DNA from: Aurantiochytrium sp. KH105 | Taxonomy: Eukaryota > Sar > Bigyra > Thraustochytrida > Thraustochytriidae | DNA: 64,000 nt | Direction of reading: 5' to 3' | NCBI GenBank assembly: GCA_003116975.1 | Contig: BGKB01000235.1 | Span: 32,452-96,451 of the forward strand | In this document: positions 29,073 through 37,390 of the stretch, one piece after another | Layout of the letters: each line of letters opens with the position of its first letter | How positions within the stretch are numbered: the first letter of the stretch is position 1 | Program-made: the position numbers and the translations under genes | Notes under the pieces: generated by a model | Database searches by the model: none | The model's input: the letters and a program-made list of their open reading frames with translations, nothing else | What the model was told of the DNA's origin: nothing

Positions 29073-31115
29073 GCTCTTCGTCGCCGCGCGGTCCTTCGCC
29101 GCCACTCTCCGGTCCTTTCTCTCGCTTGCTCGCTTGCTCGCTTCTTGTGCGCGCTCTCCCTGCCGACGTCGACGCCCGCGACGCCCACGACGCCTTCAAC
29201 TTGGAGCGCGATCTCCTGCCGCCCTTCGCGCGGGCGCGCGAGAGCAGGCTGCGGCGGCCGGGCGTGCCGTCTGCGGCTGCGCCTGCGGGCCCGACGACTT
29301 CTGCGGCCGCGTCTGCGCTGTCTTCGCCCGCGCGAGCGTCGCGCCCTTCGCGCGCGTCGGGATGCGCGTCAGAACGGAGTCTGTCTCGTCTGTGCACGAA
29401 ATCCAGACGGAAACAGAAACAGAGCGATGCGGAACATTGCAAAGCAAAGCAATCGTGCACAGCAAGCGGGAACTACGTGAAGCCATGATGCGAAGCCAAA
29501 GCAAAGTAAAGAGCAAAAAACACAGCAAGGAGCGAAAAACACAGCAAAGAGCAAGAAGCAAAGCAAAGAGCGAAATGTAAACCCAAGAAGTGAAGCAGGC
29601 TCTTGTGCCCGTATGCGAGGGAAAAACACAGTCGACGAACAAGTTTGGAATCCTTGGCGATGATCTTACTGTTAGGCAGAAACGCGGTGGCGCTGAGGGA
29701 GGCGATGCTGAGAGCGACTCCCTCGAAGAATCAGAGACTGGCGGCTACTTCGCGAAAAGTGATACTACTTCGATTGCCCAACCAACCAGATCGTGACATG
29801 TCGGACCGCATCCGACAACTCTCTGGTCTCTCCAGAGAAGGAAGTGATCAAGAGATCGGATCGACTTAGCTTAGCACACGTTGCTTGGGGATATCGCCGC
29901 ATGGTGCAGTTCACGGCGATCCTCTTGGACGCAGACTTCTCACCTTCTTCTCCAGTCAATCTCGGAGCTTGGAGTCCCCAGTCGGCAGGACATTTTGATA
30001 GGTCTCTTCTTGAGCCTTTTCATTTCATGCCCCCTCGCGCTCCTTTCTCTAAGCGGCCTATCCCACATAGACCATTACGAGGCAGCTGACGCAATCGATG
30101 GTCTGTCTGTGGGGACTGTGGTGACAAATCCAGGGTGTGCACATCCTGGGGACCCCTCGGGGACCTCTGCTGCGGCGAGCTCGATCGAGTCCGTGCCACT
30201 TCGCTCTGCTCGCCCGGCCGGCCGCCCAGGACGACAGCGCGCGTTTCGCGCAGTGACGGCGGTTTAGAGGCTCGTGATTTGCATGGGAGATGGCGAGGGT
30301 GTCGCGGGCGTGCGGCGCGAAGAGCTCGGATTCGTGGCTGCGCGAGCCCAATGTAAGCGTGTCGCGCCTCCGGATGAAACCGGAACTTCGCCCCACAGCT
30401 GCAGGCTGCTCTTCATTTCTTTCTTTCCTTCTTTCCTTCTCTTGCCGGAGGTCGTCCATCTATCTCTCGAGACTGGGCTGGAAACTCAAGAAACCCGCGG
30501 CGCCGAGGACCTGCGGCGACCGAGCGCTACTGCCGCCGCCCCACTCCGCGCTGCTCTTCGAGCAGACGCCGCGGATTCTTGGGCTCTGATCGAGGCTGGG
30601 ATGGTTTTATGCTGCACCGTGGTTTGCGACTCACTACCTTCCGAACTACGCTTACGCTCATCGCGAAGACGATATCGATGAGGCCGCGCGAGTTTTCAAG
30701 ATCATCCTCGAGCGCGATGGCCCCGCCGATCGACGGGGCGCTCCGCCCTTCACGGCCTCGCGCTTCTGATCTGCAGCGAAAGCAGCCGCAGCTGCAGCAC
30801 CAGCAGCTCGTGCCGGCCGTGGCCGTGGGACCTGACGCGACACGGCGTGGCTCGACGCGGGGGGCCACGGTGGGTGCGTGGTACGTACGTCCATGCCAAC
30901 TTCAACTTTTGCTCTGACAATAGGCGAGGCAAGGCTTTGCTTGCATGCAAGCAAGACTGGAGGGAAAGAGGCGCCCATGCTCCAGACCCGGAACTGGCCA
31001 GACCGCACGCGAGTGAGCCGAGCCGACAGACGCTCCTGGCGGACGTGCAGCAGCAGCAGCAGCAAAAGGAGGAGAAGGAGGAGAAGAAGAAGCAGGCAAG
31101 TGGAATCTGTGAGAG
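29073..31115. other. Long divergent intergenic region
   Basis: About 2 kb between the SDR-CbiX gene (-) and the elongase gene (+). At 29440-29580 there is a purine-rich tract made of repeated GCAAAGAGC/AAACACAGC words. A CAG/GGAGAA tract at about 31048-31095 lies just before the elongase ATG. I see no supportable gene, although a gap this long in a compact genome could hide an RNA gene or a small multi-exon gene. Confidence 0.5.
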
Positions 31116-32297
31116 ATGGCGTCTCACGCAGAGCCTGCGATGCCCGTGGAGCTGCCGGACCCAAAGAAGGTGACAGGAGCCGCGGGAATCACGGCTGCTG
31201 CGCAAACGGAAAAGACGACCAAGCCACGCGGGGCCGGAAGGGCCATCGACAGAAGTGATGGCTTCTTCCGCACCTTTAACATCTGCGCGCTCTTTGGCGT
31301 CGCCTTCTACTACGCCTTCCAGAATGGGCCAAATGATAATGACGGCAAAATGGTCTTCAATCGGAGTCTCTTTTACGACACCATGGTCTCCGAGCCGGTC
31401 TACATGGGCATCCCCGCGTTGTATCTGGTCGCGGTCTGGACGCTCAGCCGGTTCATGCGTGACAAGCCTCCAGCCACAGAGTTTTTGCGCAACCGCGTTC
31501 AGCCCATCTACAATCTCACGCAGATCGTGCTCTGCGCTTACATGAGCTGGGGTCTTTTTCCGACAGACCTGCGCAATCCCTTTGGTCTGAACAACAAGCG
31601 CGACGCCGACATCGAGCGGTTCGTCTTTGTTCACTTCCTCTCAAAGTACCTTGATTACGTCGACACCTTTGTCATGGTCTTTAAGAAGAGCTACAGGCAA
31701 ATCTCGTTCCTGCAGGTATTCCATCACGCCACCATCGCCATGGTCTGGCCTTTTCTTCTCAGCCGAGGCTGGGGATCCGGCACGGCTTCGTACGGCGCCT
31801 TTATCAATTCGGTGACGCACGTTATCATGTACACTCATTACTTTGTTTCGAGCTTTGGCATCAACAACCCCTTCAAGAAGTGGATCACCACCTTTCAGCT
31901 TTCACAATTCGCAAGTTGCATCGGTAAGTTTAGTCTTGTCTCATGCATTCAGTCGCTGTTCTCCCGTCCCGTGTCCTCGTCGTGTTTTGAGGGGTGTACT
32001 CGCAGACCTGAAAGGAGCGTCTCGCAGAGAAGACTTAGATTTGGCAATACTCTGACTTCGTTTCGTTCCCTCGCGAAAAACTAACTTTTCGCTCGCTCGA
32101 TCGCCCGCCCGTTATCATTTTAAACAGTTCATGCCTTGCTCGTGCTCTCATACGAGACCGTGTACCCGATCGAGCTCTCGTACCTCCAGGTCGCCTATCA
32201 CATTATCATGCTCTACCTTTTTGGATTCCAAATGCTTTGGGCTCCTCAATGGTGCACAGGTCCGATCCCAGGCGCCGAGAAATCCAAGAACGAGTAA
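31116..32297 (+). CDS. ELO-family very-long-chain/polyunsaturated fatty acid elongase, two exons
   Basis: Exons are 31116-31923 and 32128-32297; the 204-nt intron (gtaagt...taaacag) is phase 1. The product has 325 residues with several membrane spans. ELO blocks are present: FVHFLSKYLDYVDTFVMVFKK, the histidine box FLQVFHHATI, SVTHVIMYTHYFVSSFG, and after splicing FASCIVHALLVLSYETVYP and YLFGFQMLW. The enzyme would condense malonyl-CoA with acyl-CoA at the ER, the first step of chain elongation. The first His of the usual HxxHH box is Gln (QVFHH). From memory, haptophyte C18-delta9-type elongases share this change, so a delta9 PUFA substrate is possible. No KKxx-type tail is obvious; the C-terminus is AEKSKNE. 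Confidence 0.92.
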
Positions 32298-33430
32298 TAA
32301 CGAAAATGTTCGACACCACCTGCCCTGGCATGCCCGTCCATCCGGTCTTTCCACCCACCCTGCCACAATGTTTGGCTGTTGCTCTTCTTCGCTCCGCTCC
32401 TCGTCAGGCCCGTATTTCCCGCAGCCACATCCGCCCATACCCCTCCCCACTCCTAATACGCAACAATCTCAACCCCTGGTGTGTCCGCTGGGGGTTCAAC
32501 CGTCCTTGTTCATTCAATTTTCATCCTCCTTGATTCCTTTTTCATTTCCTTCTCAATCAAAAACTCGGCCATTTGCACAATTCTGACCGATACTGTTTCT
32601 TCCTCCTTGTCGTCCTCCGCGCCCAAAAGACGCTTGGCGCGGACCCCCGTTCCGTCGTCCCCGTAGGAAGGGATGAGTCCGCGCCGCACGCCTCTCGAAA
32701 CGAAAAGAATCTGATGGACGAAAAGGTCTCCGGAGGGGCAGGCTAGGTGAGATACATCAGTTTCTGTTCATGGTGCTTACCTATACAGTTGGGGACAAAG
32801 ATAGTTCGTCCCAATCATAACTTACCGTATATCCTATATTTCCGTTGGATGGCGTTAAGTAGACTGTTCGATCAAGCCCAAACGAGAATAGATTAGCAGG
32901 GGTTGGTCCACTTCACCAGGCTTATTAGGTTTCTTTGCTGCTTCTACCTTCAAAATAATAAAGCGGCATCCGGAGAAGAGAGTTAACGCCTCGCAGCTGT
33001 TGCTGCTGCTGCTGGCAGTGGCGCGGAAGACGAAGCTACCTAAATCCAAGGCAAGAATAGGTCGGCAGAGTCTTCCTCCTTTCCGTGCGTCCGACGCGAG
33101 GTCGAGCGCGACAGCTTGAGCGCGCGCAGGCGCAAAGGCGTAGCGCGGTTGGAGAGGCGCATCCCCGCGCTCTTGCACTTCTTCGAGTCCCCTCGCTGCA
33201 CCGTGTCATAGGCCGCCGCAGACGCGAATCGGGAAAGCTCGTCGAAGACTGTCTTCTCGAGCTGGGTTCGCGAGCACGACGACGAGGTGGCCGCGGCCGA
33301 AGGTAGCGTACCACGAACGCGGCGAGGCCCTGGCTAGAGGCCATCGCGTCCTCGCTCGCGACGCCGGGTCGCCGCGAGCAGCAAGAGTGGCGCATCACGA
33401 TACGCGAGTCCACGCGCGACTGAAAGCAAA
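32298..33430. other. Intergenic region
   Basis: About 1.1 kb between co-directional genes. Its first part is C-rich, with poly-pyrimidine runs and CCCA/CCAT words. The part around 32760-32950 is AT-rich. The region from 33000 on is GC-rich promoter-like sequence before the PKG start. No gene seen. Confidence 0.6.
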
Positions 33431-36157
33431 ATGGGCGGCGGCGCGTCGAAGAAATCGACGCCGAGCGAGGTGCCCCTCGATGAGCCATTCACGCCCGGCA
33501 GCGAACCGATGTCCGCGCCTGTCGAGAACGACCATCGCGGCAGCGCAGAGACCAAGGGCGACTATGACGCGGCGCCGAGTAGCCGCAGCACCAAGGACGT
33601 CGAAGTCATGAACGAAGAAAAAATCAAAGACCCTGAAGTTCGAGCCAAAGCGAATGATCAACCCCGTGCTCAAAGCGCAAACGTCACAGAGTCCAAGGAC
33701 GATGACGGCTCCGGCACCTTGCAGATCGGTCAGCAAGTCATGGGCCGCGATGAGGAGAGCAAGCGATTCCGCGAAAAGAAGAAGGGTTTCACGGGTTTTC
33801 GCGCCGAGCTGGAGGGCGACGATCCGAACAGCGGCCTGCAGGCCAGCGGCATTCGCATCGAGGGCGAGCGCGCCAAGAGCGAGGAGGACAAGGAAAAGGC
33901 GCGAGAACGGCTCAGCGACTTTCCGCTCTTTGATCCCGAGCTGTACGATGACTTGTTCGAAGGCATGTCCGAGGCACGGTGTCCGGCGGGCAGAGATATC
34001 TTCATCAAGGATGCTCCTTTCATGTACTTTGTCCTCCTCATTGAGGGTGAAATGCAACTTGACGACGAAAACGTCAACTTCGGCAACGAGCAAGCTCTCC
34101 TCGGCCCTGGACTTTGTGTGGGGACTCTGCGGGCAGTCACAGACTGCCGTCTCTGGGTGATCTCCCGCCTCCAGTACCAAAAGGTTACCGTGGAGGCTCT
34201 CAAGCGCAAGCTGGAGCGTGGTGGGTCACTGCTCGAAAATATCACCGAGATCCCAGGCCTTCGGGAGCTGCCACGCGAAACCCGCGAGGCTATTGCCGCG
34301 GCGCTCAAGCCCATCACATTTGTCAAGGGTGAGTACCTCATGCGCCAAGGCGAGCAGGGTCACACCATGTACTTCATCGAGGAGGGCGAAGTGATCATCA
34401 CGCAGTCCAGCAACCGCCATTCGAGCGTGCCGGCATCCTCGACGCCTGCGGCGCCGAATGTGGTGGCGCGCCGTACGCGAGGCGAGTACATTGGCGAAGG
34501 CGCGCTCTTGGATGAAGGCAACGAAAGCGCTGGGGAGGCCTTTGGCGTCCGCAACGCCAGCGCCATCGCTGACTCCGATGTGGTCAAATGCCTCGCGCTC
34601 GGCCGAAACGAGTTCCAAGAGTACATGGGCTCGCTCCGTGAACTCTTTGAGCACAACCTGTGCTACCGCGTGCTGTCCAGTCTCGACCTCATGAAGGATC
34701 TCGACAGCTCGCAAATTGCGCTCATCGCTTCGACACTCGAAGAGGTCGAGTTTGCCCCCGGCGAGTACGTCGTGCATCAGGGCGAAGAGGGTGACATCTT
34801 CTACATTGTCAAGGACGGCACACTCGAATGTACGCTCACCGAGGAAGGCCAGGACAAGGATGCCGAGCCAAAGCGCGTTGGTACGCTCATCAGCGGCGAC
34901 TACTTTGGGGAGGGCGCCCTCTTGACCAACGCTCCGAGGCGCTGCAACGTCTTTGCAGTTGGACCCGGAAGCACCAAGGTGTGGGGACTCCGGCGATCAA
35001 ACTTTGAGAACTTTTTGTCAGAGGGACTCAAGCAAAAGCTTGGCGATACATTTATGCATCGCAAGTCCGCAAAGGAGAACAAGAAGCACGTTGTGCCGTG
35101 GGACAAACTGCAAAAGATCCAGACCCTCGGCAGCGGGTCCTACGGAACTGTTGACTTGGTCCGCGACCGCGTCACGGGCGAGACGTACGCGCTCAAGCGC
35201 ATTCGCAAGGCCACCGTTGTCGCCAAAAAGCAGCAGCGGTTCATCAAAAATGAGCGCGAGCTCATGTCTGCCACACATTCGCCGTTTCTCGTCAATCTGG
35301 TGTGCACCTATAACAAGGGCGATTCCGTGTACATGCTCACAGAGGTTTGCCTGGGTGGAGAGCTGTACTCGCTCATGAAGGACACTGTCGACGCGCGAAA
35401 CGCCGATCTTGACGACGACGACGACATCATCTGTGGCTGCTTTGAGCTCGAATCGCAGTGCCGCTTCTACACGGCGTGTATCGTTCTTGCCATCGAGTAC
35501 ATGCACTCGCAGGGCATTATTCATCGCGACATGAAGCCAGAAAACCTCTTGCTTACCGAGAATGGATACTTGAAGCTGGCAGATTTTGGGTTCGCAAAAA
35601 TGGTTCACGATCAGCGCACCTATTCACTTTGTGGTACACCCGAGTACACGGCGCCAGAGGTTTACAAACGGAGTGGACACTCCAAGGGAGTCGACTGGTG
35701 GAGTCTTGGTGTGATCTTGTATGAAATGGCTTCCGGGTTTTCGCCTTTTCATGTTGTGTCGCAGAACTCGTGGGACTGCTACATTGAGATTTCAAAATAC
35801 GAAAAGTACTACCCGTCCATCCAGTTCCCTCCGCTCTTCGGCCCGGAGTTGTGCTCGCTTCTGCTGCGACTCCTCTGTCCCTCTCCCAGCAAGCGCTATG
35901 GCACCCGAAAGTCAAATGCATCGCACGTGAAGGAGCACCCGTTTTTTGGCGTCACCGAAGAGTTTAAGTTTGCGGTGGACTGGGAAAAGATTGAGAATCG
36001 CTCCTATAGCCTTGCAGAGCAGTTCCGTCCGCGTGTGCCCGAGTCGGGTCTCGATGCGAACAACTTTGACTCATGCGACGATCGCCACGAGGAGGATGAA
36101 AAGTTCGTCGATGAGTCGATGATGGAGTCTGGCGGGACATGGTACAACGACTTTTAA
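33431..36157 (+). CDS. cGMP-dependent protein kinase (PKG), AGC family
   Basis: 908 residues. The start MGGGASKKS fits N-myristoylation. Three cyclic-nucleotide-binding (CNB) domains precede the kinase. CNB1 (about 165-255) is degenerate at its phosphate-binding cassette (LLGPGLCVGTLRAV). CNB2 (about 285-400) has GEYIGEGALL..RNASAIA. CNB3 (about 410-525) has GDYFGEGALLTNAPRRCNV. The kinase (about 560-835) has GSGSYGTVDLV, YALKRIRK, HRDMKPENLLL, DFGFAK and GTPEYTAPE, followed by an AGC-type tail (HPFFGVTEEFKFAVDW). Multiple CNBs fused to an AGC kinase match the PKGs of apicomplexans and other protists, which drive calcium, secretion and motility responses. The preference for cGMP over cAMP is inferred from the architecture. 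It is convergent with the MBL-CNB gene. Confidence 0.92.
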   Translation: MGGGASKKSTPSEVPLDEPFTPGSEPMSAPVENDHRGSAETKGDYDAAPSSRSTKDVEVMNEEKIKDPEVRAKANDQPRAQSANVTESKDDDGSGTLQIGQQVMGRDEESKRFREKKKGFTGFRAELEGDDPNSGLQASGIRIEGERAKSEEDKEKARERLSDFPLFDPELYDDLFEGMSEARCPAGRDIFIKDAPFMYFVLLIEGEMQLDDENVNFGNEQALLGPGLCVGTLRAVTDCRLWVISRLQYQKVTVEALKRKLERGGSLLENITEIPGLRELPRETREAIAAALKPITFVKGEYLMRQGEQGHTMYFIEEGEVIITQSSNRHSSVPASSTPAAPNVVARRTRGEYIGEGALLDEGNESAGEAFGVRNASAIADSDVVKCLALGRNEFQEYMGSLRELFEHNLCYRVLSSLDLMKDLDSSQIALIASTLEEVEFAPGEYVVHQGEEGDIFYIVKDGTLECTLTEEGQDKDAEPKRVGTLISGDYFGEGALLTNAPRRCNVFAVGPGSTKVWGLRRSNFENFLSEGLKQKLGDTFMHRKSAKENKKHVVPWDKLQKIQTLGSGSYGTVDLVRDRVTGETYALKRIRKATVVAKKQQRFIKNERELMSATHSPFLVNLVCTYNKGDSVYMLTEVCLGGELYSLMKDTVDARNADLDDDDDIICGCFELESQCRFYTACIVLAIEYMHSQGIIHRDMKPENLLLTENGYLKLADFGFAKMVHDQRTYSLCGTPEYTAPEVYKRSGHSKGVDWWSLGVILYEMASGFSPFHVVSQNSWDCYIEISKYEKYYPSIQFPPLFGPELCSLLLRLLCPSPSKRYGTRKSNASHVKEHPFFGVTEEFKFAVDWEKIENRSYSLAEQFRPRVPESGLDANNFDSCDDRHEEDEKFVDESMMESGGTWYNDF

Positions 36158-37390
36158 AAGAATCTCAAGGTGCCGGATTCTCACCATGCGGTTTTTGTAC
36201 TGTATTTCCTTTTGTCCATTTTTTTTACCAAGCTCTCTCTCTTACGTTTCCCTGACTAGGCCTAGCCACCTTAAGTAGGACAGGAGAAGGATAAAATTTC
36301 CGGTTGCATGTTTGCGTGCATCAATATTAATCACAGTCTAAGTCATGCGCGTGCGCTCGAGCTTGCCTCTCCAAATGGGGGTTTTGGTCAAGACCTTGAG
36401 GATTACCAAATTCGGCAGCTGTCAACAGAACCAGCCGAAGGAATGTTCAAAACATCAAAGTATGAAAAGATGAAGCAGTCGAATCTTGACTACATATTTC
36501 GACCCAATTTTCAGGCCTGGACTGGCCCCTTCTTTGGCAAAGATATTCTGCCGGCGCATTTAACCTATTGTAGGAAGTCTAACCAGCGCAAGTCTCGACA
36601 ATCCGGCGCAAGTAACACTGCCAGCTGACCTGATGATAGAAGCATCGAGATCAGTTCACGCATTGCTTGGCATTGCGAACGAGTCGATTGGTCCGTATCA
36701 AAGAGTGTCTGCATAGATTTATTTTATCCCATTGGTGAAGGGGAAAGAGGGAACCAGGAACAGGCCTACCGTCAAAGGCGCGTTGCGCGATCACAGTCTT
36801 CGGTGCTCAACTGTTTTCTTTCTTTTTTGCTAGCAACAAATGGATTAACAATGCGGTTTATGAATAAGAATGTGTTGGGAAATGGAGATGACGTGAGCAG
36901 ACAGAAGCGCCCCAGAAGTGGTGAAGTCAACTTGGCGCCCATGGGAAGTCTACTGTAACCATCCAATCTCAGCAGCCGCTACTTCGTGCGACATTAAGGT
37001 GAGTCTAACATCGCTCAGAGCGCGAACTAGCACGGCCAAAGATCTATGATTATCAAGCTCTTCTCTAGAACGTCAAGACGACACTTACGGTGGGGAGAAG
37101 CATCGACCCCACCACCAGACAAATTCGTCTCAGCAGAACGAAACTCACCAGGCATTCCTAGCGTACTTAGGTATACTAGCAACCCATTTGACTCCATGTA
37201 TTTCATGAAAATGACATGGCTCTCGGCGCTCATCGTTGCTGACAGCAGCAAAGAAGTACTACCACCACAGCCCCTGACGTGATCTGAGAACGGAAGCGGA
37301 ATAATGCCTCCTCTACTGTTTCACAAAAAGCATCTCTGTATTTCTTATCGATCATCAAAGTAGCTGCGACTCGGCCATCAGCCAAACATG
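36158..37390. other. Intergenic 3'-3' region, AT-richer
   Basis: This 1.2-kb convergent gap is noticeably less GC-rich than the coding sequence around it. A plus-strand frame at 36308-36628 has no recognisable domain and probably is not a gene. Confidence 0.55.

Noticed and set aside
36308..36628. 106-codon plus-strand frame between PKG and the MBL-CNB gene
   Set aside because: It lacks a domain or a neighbour-like codon pattern and lies in AT-richer 3' sequence.
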